From Bremia lactucae (lineage: Eukaryota; Oomycota; Peronosporomycetes; Peronosporales; Peronosporaceae), in assembly GCF_004359215.1 (NCBI RefSeq), contig NW_027152031.1, forward strand, positions 2,011,876-2,040,443: a DNA stretch of 28,568 nt, in the 5' to 3' direction. Below are positions 7,872-17,930 of this stretch, one piece after another (positions within the stretch are counted from its first letter, which is position 1; every line of letters begins with the position of its first letter). The notes below the pieces were generated by a model. The model worked only from the letters and a program-made list of their open reading frames with translations. It was not told the origin of the DNA and made no database searches. The translations under genes and the position numbers were made by a program.

Positions 7872-8876
7872 CTAAACTGGGCGGCCATTTTCTAGTACAA
7901 ATCGCACCGACCCCGTTGCTTTCGCCATCAGATGCTGTCCATTAGCAACTGTGATGCTAATTGGGGTAGTCAGATTTTCATACTCCACAAAATCACGCTC
8001 GTCATCAGTCATGTGACTACTCGAACAACTATCCAGCAGCCAAGTTGCACTTGACTCCAATTTCTCGCTTGATGCTGAGAAAACAAATTCATCGCCAGAT
8101 CTTGACTGTTTCACGTTGTGACACTGCGAACTCTTGTGACCATGTTTTCCACAAGCAAGACACTTGCCTCGAAATCTTGCGTTGTCGTTCTTTCGTCTGA
8201 AAGCTTGGTTTCGATCTTTATCATCTTGACGGCCATGGTGTCCTCGGTTTCCTTGAAAGCGTCGATTCACATTAGGTTGTGCATGTGTTTTAAAAGCAGT
8301 TTTCTTCTTATCACGTTTCTGTAGCATGTCATACTCCCGCCGGAACATCTCTTTTGCGTCCAACTGCGTCACGTTGCTGTGCACCTCAATTCTGCGCACC
8401 ATATCATCATATTCAGATGATAAGCCTCCCAAGAGGAGTACTAGCTTCTCATCATCATCCATGCTGTCACCAGCAGTCCTGAGCTTCAAACAAAGCTCAT
8501 CAAACTTCAGTAGGTGGTTTATTAGACTCGTACCAGTTTCCATCACAAATTCATGTAGCTGTTTCCGAAGTTGCACTCGATTGTGGAGGTTCTTCTTCGC
8601 GAAGAATGTCTGCAACACCTCCCAAGACTCAAGGGCTGTCTCACATTCCCGAACCATACACTGATAGGTGGGTGAGAGCAACTTCACCAGCACAGCCAGA
8701 GCCTTCATATCGGCGACTTTCCATTCGGGTATTTCCCGTAGCACTGCCGACTCTGGCTTCACCATTACATGATCCAATAGATCCTTGCGCGCAAGGGTCA
8801 TGCGCGCGTTAAATTCCCACATGAAGTAGTTATCATCCGTAAGGATATCATTGGGGGCCAACGCATTTGAACTCAT
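7872..8876 (-). CDS. Copia-1 gag and protease N-part
   Basis: A 334-codon open frame, the best-preserved coding sequence in the window. The start is the Met at 8876 (MSSNALAPNDILTDDNYFMW), typical of copia gag; the upstream taggttatgag string resembles the half-tRNA primer binding site of Drosophila copia. Domains in order: UBN2/copia-type gag (residues ~1-200, with LRKQLHEFVMETGTSLINHL and LGGLSSEYDDMV); a basic stretch; zinc knuckle CLACGKHGHKSSQC (residues ~245-258, CX2CX4HX4C intact); then the aspartic protease start TWLLDSCSSSHMTDDERDF (residues ~282-300, catalytic Asp kept). The frame ends at a TAG inside the protease, where a full element would continue. Possibly a recent loss. Confidence 0.9.
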   Translation of the reverse strand: MSSNALAPNDILTDDNYFMWEFNARMTLARKDLLDHVMVKPESAVLREIPEWKVADMKALAVLVKLLSPTYQCMVRECETALESWEVLQTFFAKKNLHNRVQLRKQLHEFVMETGTSLINHLLKFDELCLKLRTAGDSMDDDEKLVLLLGGLSSEYDDMVRRIEVHSNVTQLDAKEMFRREYDMLQKRDKKKTAFKTHAQPNVNRRFQGNRGHHGRQDDKDRNQAFRRKNDNARFRGKCLACGKHGHKSSQCHNVKQSRSGDEFVFSASSEKLESSATWLLDSCSSSHMTDDERDFVEYENLTTPISITVANGQHLMAKATGSVRFVLENGRPV

Positions 8877-9430
8877 AACCTAGAACAACCTGACAACTAC
8901 TTCTCAGTGCTCAAAATGGAAAGTAGTATTAAGAGTTAAGGCTACTGCTAAAACGCATATATAAATCCCCTCATAAAGTGATCGCTCATCCAGATTGCTC
9001 GAAGAGCCCTGTCCCTGCAAGTTGCCATAAACACTACACACAATTCATGTCGTGGTACGTAAACCTCAACATACAGTATATGTTTGCCGAGCAACACATA
9101 TCGTTGGGCTTCATATCATCGCTGGGGCATCTTCGGGATCACAGCTGTCAGTAATAACCACTTTTCTTGTACCCAGCGTCGCCGTCACGTATCAATTCAT
9201 CGTGAGCTAAATTTGATGAAGAAACATGACGATCTGTGGCATATACTGTCAAGCGTATTTTAATGCATAAATACTACAAAGCTGCTAAACAGTTGTCGCA
9301 ACTATTTCAACCAATTTCTCGCAAATATTCATGATTTATTACGGAAAGTTGCACAAGCGAGAAACTTGCCAATCAATCTATCAGGAACAAAATTATGGAC
9401 ATGTGAAATTTGAAACGTTTTGCCATAAAT
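8877..9430 (-). other. Upstream of copia-1; LTR not defined
   Basis: This stretch should contain the copia-1 leader and 5' LTR on the minus strand, but no second LTR copy exists in the window, so its limits cannot be set. No reading frame with recognisable content is present. A TATA-like gcatatataaat lies at 8956. Confidence 0.3.
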
Positions 9431-10284
9431 TTCTTTATGCTTTTTCTTGCTGAAAGCGTAGGGGGGCTTATTAATGTACAACGTATAAAATAAACGTTGG
9501 TTTATTTTAATATAATTAGATTAAAAAAAAGTTAAACATACAATATAATTTATATACATTTCATTATTTTTTTTGAATATTGTTAAAAAACACTACTGCT
9601 ATAGAATTACAAGTAGATTATTTGTGAAAAGCTCAAAAACCTTTTTGGCATCAAGAAGGCGGTCAACAATTAGTCGATGGCGCGTAGTCATTGCCACGGT
9701 CCAAAAATGGAGTTTGGGGCCATGTTCCATGATATTAAATTCAGCTCCCCCTCGACAAGCAAACATTGCTTGTTAGAATGCCAGTTGCCTGTTGGCTTCG
9801 CATGTTATTTTTCTCCATCCGCACTATTTAGGCATTGCGATCTGCGCGCAAAAGTATTAATTTGAAAGACAACGCTAGCTATTGCTTCAGTGCTCTCCAT
9901 GATATTATCAATGCCTAGCCTCGATCCACTTGGCTGCTAAGATATACGATTGAATGCGCGTCGTCTTACAATCTAATGAGTGATAGTTTGAGGTCTCGCT
10001 CAGTAAAGCTGAGCATGAGTGATCGCACGGCCAATAGCATAACGCGATGCTAGGAGTCCTACATTTTTAATTCCCTCTTAAGAGAAAAAATATTCAGCTG
10101 GAAGTACTATCCTTTTTTTCTTATTTTAAATGAGCCCGCATCACGAGCTAAGCATTCAGGACGGAATTGTTGCCGCGCTCACTTTGCTTTAGGCAGTTCG
10201 ATCCTAAGTTCATCGTTGCATGCATAAAAGGAGGGACGCCATGGAATTGTATATTATCTCGGACCCACTGTGAGCATTTGCTGT
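9431..10284. other. AT-rich intergenic stretch, no gene seen
   Basis: Low-complexity A/T runs (9500-9570) and short ORFs of 60-70 codons around 9573-9865 with no recognisable motif. No second copy of this stretch is visible elsewhere in the window. It separates copia-1 from gypsy-D. Confidence 0.5.
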
Positions 10285-10510
10285 AAGAAATGAGGGTTAA
10301 CTACGACTGAATTAAAATTTAGTTTTACTAAACGATATTTTTGGTTAATTTCTTAAGGTTTCGCCTATCCTAAAACTGATTCTTACTAAGTATTATCTCT
10401 CCTTATTGCGCAAACATTTTTACTTGTCACTATTTATGACGCATATGTAAATTTGAATTAAAGAAAATGAATGGTTCAAAAGATAAATCGAAATGAGTGG
10501 TTAAGGCTCA
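10285..10510 (-). mobile_element. LTR-D, 3' copy (truncated)
   Basis: Matches 15713-15917 along its length: aatgagggt, tacgactgaatta, the tttttggtt block, actaagtat-atctctcct, gcgcatatgtaaatttg, ending gagtggttaagg. On the minus strand the LTR begins TGAGCC at 10510, just after the gypsy-D chromodomain, so it is the 3' LTR. It stops at about 10285, where the match to the 5' copy ends, so part of the LTR is lost. Confidence 0.75.
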
Positions 10511-10530
10511 GCGTCTCTCGTTGACGCTGA

Positions 10531-10690
10531 TTAAAAAAGGCGACGAGATCCTATCAGTGGGAGACATGGCGAATATTTTTTTCTTTTCCTAGTTTGCTTC
10601 TTCCTTAGTTTCGCCATGCCATTGTACGAGCCAGTATGGTTGACGATTGAATTGTTTTTCTCTTCAAGAGACGTCACTAACTTGAAGATG
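10531..10690 (-). pseudogene. Gypsy-D chromodomain
   Basis: The minus-strand end of the gypsy-D polyprotein reads QPYWLVQWHGETKEEAN (about 10600-10650), then a stop where Trp is expected, then EKKKIFAMSPTD toward the LTR. The WLVxWHG signature followed by E-E-A and a WE-like position is a chromodomain. In elements of this type it sits at the end of pol and binds histone marks. A frameshift separates it from the integrase C-terminal part before it. Confidence 0.7.
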
Positions 10691-11886
10691 ACTGCTGTGC
10701 CATTATTCACGAATTTTGGATGCTTTCGGTATCGGACGACTTCGAAACCTTTCCGTAGTCGGCTCATACTTTGATAGAACATCAACGCTAAAGTTGGATT
10801 AATCCTCTTCATACTTTGCGGTAACTTAAGTCTTGCCACATTTGGATCAACCATTTTGATAATTTTTAATGGTTCCGCCTTTTTTTGCCGCAAGCTTGGT
10901 ATTCTGCGAGTATCAAGCATACCTAGATCTCAGACCTTAAATTCAACTTAATGTATTCGGCGGTTCTGATCGTAATATTGCTTTTGCGACGCTTGTGCTT
11001 TTAAACGATATCTGCGAGCCTGATCGATGATGTTTGCACGTTCTTCGAAAAGCGCTTTTGCGTATACGTTAATATCCTTTGGTTGACTATTCCAGCCTAG
11101 TGCCTTTTGCCATGCAGAGCGTTCCATTCTTCCCGTATCTATTTTAAAGGGAGAGAATCCAGTGGATGCACTAACCAGTGTAGAGTGTGCATACTCTATG
11201 CTTCCCAAGTGTTCGGTCCAGTCAGTGCCATGGTAAGATACCATGCATTTAAGTGCGTCTTCTACCACAAGGTTCTGTCGCTCGGTCTGTTTATCGGCTT
11301 GAGCCCGATGAGCGGTTGTCATCTTAGACGAACATCGATGATCGCCATCAAAGACATCCAGAACATGGACGTAAATTTGCTATCTCAGTCACTGATGATA
11401 ACTTCTGGAAAACCATGGTGTCGAACGACAGCATCGAAAAATACTTTTGCTGTGGTGCATGCATCGTCCTAAACGTGCACTGCTGCGTACTTCGTGCGTT
11501 TGGAAAACTTATCGACAACAGTAAAGATGGCATCAAATCCTTTCGACCCAGGAAACCCTGTTATAAAGTCTATTGACACCACTTACCAGCAAGCATCCGT
11601 ATTGGAATTGGCATAAGTTATCCGTTTTTTGTTTAACATCATGTTTCCAACGTGCGCAGGTTGCACAAGTTTTGACATATTCCTTGACGTCTTTCTGCAA
11701 CGATTTCCAGTAATACGACTGAGCAACTCGCAAGGATGTCCTGCGATTGCCCGGATGAGCAGCTATTGCCGAATCATGATATTCCAATATTACTTTCGTT
11801 CGCAAACGGTTGCTGTTGGGCAGACAAGGACGTGGAAGCTTATTTGATGTGCGCAAAAACAACAATTCCTCTTGCTTGACAAACAA
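10691..11886 (-). pseudogene. Gypsy-D integrase, broken
   Basis: Integrase in three pieces on the minus strand. The zinc-binding H2C2 domain, at about 11700-11800, reads EYHDSAIAAHPGNRRTSLR then YVKTCATCARWK, with both His and both Cys kept. The middle part of the catalytic core is shifted among frames (11350-11550). The core end and C-terminal half are clear at 10948-11322: TTAHRAQADKQTERQNLVVE with the catalytic Glu region, GTDWTEHLGSIEYAHSTLVS and STGFSPFKIDTGR. Then comes KMVDPNVARLKLPQSMKRIN (10531-10920 frame), matching the GPF/GPY-like beta domain before the chromodomain. Stops and frameshifts between the pieces show the copy is dead. Confidence 0.85.
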
Positions 11887-11899
11887 TTAACTTTTTCGA

Positions 11900-13540
11900 A
11901 GCTTTCCCATGCTTCTTAAAGTCGGCATCTCTGGAGTAGCCTTGTTGAAAGTAGCTTACGAACTTCTGGTGACAATTCGACATACGACGCTGTCATTAAG
12001 GCGGCAACTTGCAGAGCCTCGGCCTCCCGGGACAGAGTTGTCACCGAGGGGTGAATAAAGCAAACGTGCATCTCGTTGTTGGCAACTCGAATCGCACATG
12101 TGAGATCTGATATTGTCCACGACAGTATCATCAGGCTGGCGCGAAAGTGCAACAGCTACGACATTTGAAGTACCATTGATGTGGTGTATAGTAAACGAAT
12201 ATTGAGCGAAAGTGGTCAAGGATCGAGCCAGCTTTGGCGAGACTTTTGGATGATGAAGCAGCCAAGGGCAGGGCGCTATTGTCCGTGAAGATATCATCCC
12301 GATGGCCATAAAGGTAATGACGCCATTTGTCGAACGCAGCTTAGATCGCAAATAGCTCTTTCTCATGAGCAAGCCAATTAATTTCATGGACTCCAAGCTT
12401 ATTTGAATAAAAAGCTACTGAATGGTCATGTCCATTGATAAATTGCGATTAAACACCTCCAACGCACGACCTCGATGCATCCGTAGTGAGAGCAAACAGG
12501 CGTAACAAGTTGGGCAAAGTCAGCACAGGTGCGGCATGTAACGTAGACTTCAGCCTTACGAAGGAGTTCTCCTGTTCTGCATTTCAAACCCATGAAATTT
12601 TTCTTAACGAGGTAGCTCAACGGCATCACTATTTGCGCGAACTGGTGAATAAAGCGGCGATAATAACCAGCAAGACCACGAAAACTTTGCAATTCCTTTA
12701 CAGAGGTAGATGGTGGCCACTTAGCGATTGCATTTGTCTTTGTATTATCAGCGGATAATCCTTTGCCAGAAACAGTGTGCCCCAAAAAGCTGACCTCTTG
12801 ACGCACAAACTTGAACTTGTCGATGTGAGCGAAGGGTGTTTCCTTGCGTAAGACGTCGAACACGATAGCAAGATGTCCAAGATTCCCGCATAAGAAACGG
12901 AAAAGATGCATATGGCATCCAAAAATATCACAACGAATGGGAACTTTCCAAAAAGAACACGCATCAAGCGCGACAAAATGCCAGGCATTCCAGCAAGGCA
13001 TATCGGAGCAACGCACCACTGATACATCGTATTGATGTAGGAAACGCATTGTACTCTTTGCTATCCGGATGGATACGCATGATGGTACCCTTGAGCTTAG
13101 TCGATGACTGTGAAGTAGCTCAGACCTTGCATCTTATCAAATAATTCATCAATTCGCGGCAAATGTATCTTAGAAGAACTGACTTTAAGTTGACGTAACG
13201 AAAGTCAATCAACCAGCGGGGCAAAATGCTCGTGTTTCCAGATCGAATCCATTCCAAACGAGAAACAATCGACCGGCTCTTGGGTCCTATGTAGGAATGC
13301 CAATGATGTTTGATACCCAATGCGATTCTGAAATCTCGACCCATCCGCGTGAAATGTTCTTATCGACGAACTTCTGTAAAGCCTTTTTGGGCAACTTGTG
13401 AAAGTTGAAATGGCGGACGGTTAATTGGTTGCGCGCCGGGTTGCATATTGATTTCAACTCAACCGACCGATGAGGAGGCAATGACCTCGGTAACTTTTCC
13501 GGAAATACATCTTTATAGGAATCGAGTAAAGCCTTCAACC
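11900..13540 (-). pseudogene. Gypsy-D reverse transcriptase and RNase H, broken
   Basis: Minus-strand RT starting near 13538 with LLDSYKDVFPEKLPRSLPPH, the usual RT entry of gypsy elements. The frame then shifts repeatedly. The catalytic box reads FVVIFLDAICIFS (about 12905-12930): the second Asp of the xxDD motif is Ala (codon at 12914-12916), which should kill polymerase activity. Thumb/connection: FKFVRQEVSFLGHTVSGKGL and FRGLAGYYRRFIHQFAQI (about 12640-12810). RNase H: PWLLHHPKVSPKLARSL (about 12230-12280) and HHINGTSNVVAVALSRQ, where the ADALSR motif reads AVALSR, losing another catalytic Asp. Confidence 0.85.
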
Positions 13541-13559
13541 GCTTTTCACGAGGTTTTGT

Positions 13560-14050
13560 AGATTCCGACTTTTAATAAGTTTTGACATGATAGACTTCTT
13601 CGTATTGTGATGTCTTCAATTTCCTTGAAAAATCGGCAGAGGGAAATAATGACTGGTATAAAAATCTCAACAAGTGGTTTGTCACCTTTTTTGAACAAAG
13701 CTTGATGAGTACGCTATTTTTTATTGGTTCGTGCGCAGTAAACCAAGGCTTACCCAGGATTAATTCATGGGAATTGCTCATTGGCCACTCAATGACCGGA
13801 ACGTCAGAGATTTGATTACCATCAATGAGATATTTGCGACTCCTTTCTTTACCTTCTTTTTGGTGGTATAAGTGCCGTCGAAACGAGTGACTTAAATTGC
13901 GTTTTGAGACATGACGCGTTGCAGCAACCCTGGCTTCACTCATTGCACGTGGCGCCAGAATCGAACATTATATTGACAGCACGATCGTCAAGATGACCTT
14001 TTTTAACGATCAAATCTTTTCCGTGAAGGAAGCAAAGTCAGCTTCCCTTA
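13560..14050 (-). pseudogene. Gypsy-D aspartic protease
   Basis: Minus strand. The active site VNIMFDSGATCNE lies at about 13943-13985 with D-S-G intact, then a stop. The rest of the protease follows in the 13572-13943 frame, including PVIEWPMSNSHELILGKPWF, the conserved ILGxPWL-like end, and FTAHEPIKN. Position between gag knuckle and RT is standard for Ty3/gypsy. Confidence 0.75.
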
Positions 14051-14099
14051 GTGTGGTGATAGCTTCATTTGACGCAGTCGCGATGGTTTCTTCTTCGAC

Positions 14100-14949
14100 T
14101 GACTCATTCTCGAAATAGTTGACGTTTGCACGATCGCGACGATATCCGTTGCCACGATTATTTTGCTGGTTCCGGCGCTTGTAACACGGCTGAATCGTGT
14201 TCTCCAGCTTTTTGCAGTATGCACACTTTGTTTATTTGGACGTCAATTATGGACGCGAGAAGACCTATGAAATGGCCGAGCATTGTCGATTTCATTGGCT
14301 CTGGCTCATTGTTCAATTCTCTGGCCACATTTGGTGGACCAGGACGAGAGCGACTGTGCGCGTTGAAAGTCGAGCGCCACAGCAATAGGCTCCGACAGTG
14401 TGTGTCCCCGTCAGTATTGAACTTCGTCTAATGTTCTTGTTCTTAACACTCGTTGAAAATATATGAATTGGTCTATCTCAGGCATCTCCTCAACATGCGG
14501 AATTATGTGTCGAAATTTTGCATAGTAGTCCCTTAAGCCTTTACAATTGGCTTGTCTTAGCCGGTGCCGATCGTCTCGAAGATTTTTTTTGCAGATCCGC
14601 AGGGACGATTTCCTTTTCCACTGCTAGAAAAAAACTCATCGACTGAGTAATTTCTGATTGATGCAGCAAGAACCATTGTGCTGCTGGTCCTCGCACTCGT
14701 ACGGCAAGTAGTTGAGGAGCCATCGCGTCCTCTTTTCACTTCGTACCGCGCAGAAAAATAATTTGTTGTACTTGCGCGTAATAAAGTCGGACCGACTCTT
14801 CGCTTCTTCCACTTTGCGTCGGTATTCTTAGCCCGTCCACATTAAGCACACCTTCCTTTTGTGAATTAGCCAATGTGTTAATTAACTCTTGTTTGCTGTA
14901 GCATATGCATCATTTGCTGCATTAGCTCGGCATTTGATGGTTGGCCCAT
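14100..14949 (-). pseudogene. Gypsy-D gag
   Basis: Minus-strand gag starting at the ATG at 14947-14949 (MGQPSNAELMQQMMHMLQQT), a Met/Gln-rich helical N-terminus. Fragments of the core appear in shifting frames: RSDFITRKYNKLFF, then CKGLRDYYAKFRHIIPHVEE (about 14480-14550) and MPEIDQFIY. A knuckle remnant CAYCKKLENTIQPCYK (about 14180-14225) keeps the three Cys, but the His is Asn. Many frameshifts and stops. Confidence 0.7.
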
Positions 14950-15500
14950 AATGGAAGAAGGATGTGTTCGAAAATTTTGAAAGACTTATTTGCTTAGTTT
15001 ATTTTAGTCTTAATTTAAATCAAAGATCTTTTAAATTGGTGCGCTCGGCTTCTACTAAAGGCGCGTTAACTCTGTGTAGCGGAGCTGATAAGGTGGACCC
15101 TTGCATGGACAACAGGCTTTCTTCTTGGTGAGTTATTTTTCTAAGATCTTTGCAATGCGCCGGGTCTTTTGTAATTATGCAGGCAGACCGTTCGCAGTCT
15201 TTGCAGACTTCTCATCTTACTCAAAGAGGATAGCCTTTCTGCAATCGAATGGAATCTGAGTATTAGCCTTTCGCTTCTTGTTTATCGAACTCAACGACTT
15301 AATTTAGCCATTAGGCGTAATGCTTTAGAGATTCAACCCTATCTCAGACGGATCAACTGTTCCACTAAGTTTAGCCGGACCCAACCTCTGACAGACTAAG
15401 CGACTATATCTGCCAGGCAGACGCCTAGATTTAAAGTGAATACTGAATCCACACACTCACAGCTGCTACGCAGCGCTTCCAAAGAAATGAAGACGTTACC

Positions 15501-15580
15501 TGCGAGCGGAAATTCCCACGCTACAAGCAGTACCTTACTGGCTGCAAGCGGAATCTCTCACGCTACAAGCAGTGCCGGGC
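15501..15580. repeat. 42-bp tandem repeat, two copies
   Basis: tgcgagcggaaattcccacg at 15501 and tgcaagcggaatctctcacg at 15543 begin two 42-bp units that both continue with ctacaagcagt. The spacing is a multiple of three, giving a 14-residue repeat in the plus frame, but I see no reason to call it a protein. Confidence 0.7.
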
Positions 15581-15624
15581 AATCCAACGCAGCGAAATCC
15601 AACAAAGCGCGAACGACGAAGAAG

Positions 15625-15690
15625 CGCGCGGACGGCGAAGAATCGAGCGGACGGCGAAGAAGTGAGCGGACGGCGAAGAAGCGAGTGGAA
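15625..15690. repeat. 19-bp minisatellite, about 3.4 units
   Basis: Three full units at 15625-15643, 15644-15662 and 15663-15681 (consensus cgagcggacggcgaagaag), then a partial unit. The length is not a multiple of three. It lies in the LTR-D region of gypsy-D. Confidence 0.8.
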
Positions 15691-15712
15691 GACCAACAAG
15701 TCTACTACTTGT

Positions 15713-15917
15713 AAGGAATGAGGGTGAATTACGACTGAATTAGAATTTATTTTTACTAACCGATACTTTTGGTTCACTCCTTAAGGTATCGCCAATACTC
15801 AATCTAAATCTTACTAAGTATCATCTCTCCTAATTGCGGAAACGTTTTTAGTTTTTTTTTATGGCGCATATGTAAATTTGGATCAACGAGATTGAATAAT
15901 GAGTGGTTAAGGGCCCA
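15713..15917 (-). mobile_element. LTR-D, 5' copy (duplicated part)
   Basis: The part of the 5' LTR that matches 10285-10510. On the minus strand the LTR begins TGGGCCC at 15917. The pair of LTRs frames a minus-strand element of about 5.6 kb. The many differences between the two copies indicate an old insertion. Confidence 0.75.
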
Positions 15918-16397
15918 GCGAGTTGACTGGTCCTGACACATTTGCTGCCTCACATCGACAATAGAGGAGCTTTTCAGCTCAACTGTTACTAATTTTAGCT
16001 TAGTATAATCATTTAAATATGTTATGCTGTTTTACGTTTCATAATGACATCGTATGTCTCTATAGATATATTTTTTTAGCATTTTGACTGCTTTTGAAGC
16101 ATTTTATTCAGAGCTTTAAAATGTAAGAGAAGGTACCAAATTCATACGAAATGTTCGTTGTTGCAGAGCGACTGTTATGCTCTGCTATTGATTCTACTTG
16201 ACAACTTGCTCTATACGACATCGTCAGCTCTTAAATTTGCGTCCTATTAGATCTAAATGATGCATTTATAGTATCTGTGTTTTCTCAACATCTAGAGCAC
16301 ATTTTGGTGGAAGTGGCAATAGTTGCTATCTGTGAGCCGTTACATACTAGAGCTCAACAAGTAAAGTAATTTAAATAGCTTAAAGTCGGGGAATTTC
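15918..16397. other. AT-rich spacer, no gene seen
   Basis: AT-rich, no ORF over 60 codons, no repeat shared with other parts of the window. It is probably the unique sequence into which gypsy-D and the family-A element inserted. Confidence 0.5.
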
Positions 16398-16909
16398 TGT
16401 TACTGGCTAAAGTTGCTCAAGTATTTCAAAAGTCATAAAGTATACTTTTGTACTTAACAAGATGGCCAATTGCTTATGTTAGTAATCAGACCTGCCACTT
16501 GGGTGTGGTTCACAAAGTTACCCACCCATGTGTACGTGATGCGCATTGGTGCATTCACACTGAAGGGTATGACGGCTAGCGTCATCCGCAAGCCGAGGTA
16601 TTCAGATGATACGATCGCCACGTAGGGGTGCACATCTACAGAGATGGCATCTATTGATTAGTTTAGAGTATTTATGTTTAATTCGATTAAATATATATCA
16701 GTCTTCAAACTACTTTTTAGCTAACAAGTTCGCACATCACCGCTTCCGTGACGACACTTATACTTAGGTGCTCTGTTCGTTGGGTGCGGTCGCTTAGACG
16801 CCTACCAATTATATCACTGCACGTGAGAAAGGACGGTCATATCGCTTCCTCACTGTGCTTGACGGTCCATGCTTGTAGTGCGAGGCAGCTTTAGAAGCGT
16901 TCGCCTACT
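16398..16909 (+). mobile_element. LTR-A, copy 3 (5' LTR, divergent)
   Basis: 512 bp, starting tgttactggctaaagttgc and ending cgcctact. It matches the other LTR-A copies in order: the atgacggctagcgtcatcc hairpin, the tttaattcgattaaat middle, the ccgcttccgtgacg box and cgcttcctcactgtgct. It is the most diverged full-length copy. Gag follows, so it is a 5' LTR on the plus strand. Confidence 0.85.
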
Positions 16910-16927
16910 CTTAATAGCACTTGAACT
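16910..16927 (+). other. Decayed primer binding site
   Basis: cttaatagcacttgaact stands where copy 2 has cttggtagcacttgaaat, directly after the LTR. The TGG has mutated to taa. Confidence 0.45.
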
Positions 16928-16967
16928 CATTCCCACAACCCGCATCTCTGAGCGGGTCAGTGAAGCT

Positions 16968-17930
16968 AAGCCTCAATATCGATTGGGCTCATTTTCTCTG
17001 CTTCTCCGAACATCATCGGGAGGTGGCAGAGCACTTGGCTCAGAGGCTTGGGTAACATGCCCTGGGCCAGGCTCTTTGGCAGTCCTCCTAAAGAACATAT
17101 TGCTTAGTTGGAGCAGTTTGAGGCGTTCATGCTCGGACAGCAAAGGGTTGCATCCTAACACAGAGCCAAGCTGCGGCGGAGCCTGTCATCAAGACTCAGG
17201 ATGAGCTCAGGCGAGAGCAGGCTCGAGGCAAGGCTCTCAACAGGACTGTTGTAATGCTCTCTTCCCGTTCGCATCACCGAAGCCCATGCTGATGGACCTG
17301 CTCTGTTCCGATGGAACTGCAGCGCACACGATTGTCAACTGCTGTTAGCCGTGAGCAATGCGTCATCGAGGAAAACACCCGAATGGTGTCATACGCAATG
17401 TCGCATTTGCACCGCAAGGCCTTCGAGTGGGCTTTCTCGGCGCTTATGGCGGACGGTAAGGCGTCTCCTTCATGGGCAATCTTTCGGACAAAGATTCGCG
17501 CCATATATCAGCCGCCGAACAACGAAGTGTTGCTTTAGGCGTGCTTCATTGGAGCGAGACAGGCGAAGCGATCTCTGCAAAAATATGTGCAGGAGATGCG
17601 CTCGCTGTCAGCGTCTATTAGTGTGTCTGATACCAGAACACGTTAAGGTGCCCGCGTTCATGAACGGACTCGGCACGTCGCGACAGATCTTGTTTAGAAA
17701 GGTGCCGTTGACGATGAAAGAGGCAATCCGAATTGCCTTAGTTGAGGAGTAATCCTTTAATAGTGCCTCGGCGACAGCTTGGTATAGGTCGTCGGCCGAA
17801 ACGCTGGATGCCTACTACAAGTTGGGCATTGCAGACGCAGTTTGTCATAATTACGTTATGCGCGGCCATTTTGATGCTTGCTTCTTTGACAGTCCCCCCT
17901 GAGGTCTCAACATTTTGGACCACAACCCTG
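16968..17930 (+). pseudogene. Family-A gypsy gag, broken
   Basis: The homologue of the minus-strand gag at 5591-5848; the start codon is AAG (16968-16970) where the other copy has ATG. The N-terminus SLNIDWAHF and FSEHHREVAEHLAQRLG are recognisable. The core follows: SHLHRKAFEWAFSALMADGK (about 17402-17460) and FRTKIRAIYQPPNNEVLL, then a TAG at 17536 where coding should go on, QKYVQEMRSLSASIS (about 17580-17622) in another frame, and VPAFMNGLG and VPLTMKEAIRIALVEE up to 17752. A decayed zinc knuckle (CHNYVMRGHFDAC, about 17843-17880) has Tyr for the second Cys and one residue missing. Confidence 0.8.

Larger units (their letters stand above)
14950..15712 (-). other. Gypsy-D leader and rest of 5' LTR-D, with tandem repeats
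   Basis: Lies between the gag ATG and the part of LTR-D that is duplicated at the 3' end. The LTR/leader boundary and primer binding site could not be fixed: no clear TGG site follows a CA end. It contains a two-copy 42-bp repeat and a 19-bp minisatellite. A 92-codon plus-strand ORF (15436-15714) is low-complexity and comes from these repeats. Confidence 0.45.

Noticed and set aside
9573..9865. Small plus ORFs in the AT-rich spacer
   Set aside because: Overlapping, 62-67 codons, no motif, no repeat or context support.
15436..15714. 92-codon plus ORF, Ser/Lys/Arg-rich
   Set aside because: Made of 42-bp and 19-bp tandem repeats in the LTR-D region of a minus-strand element.
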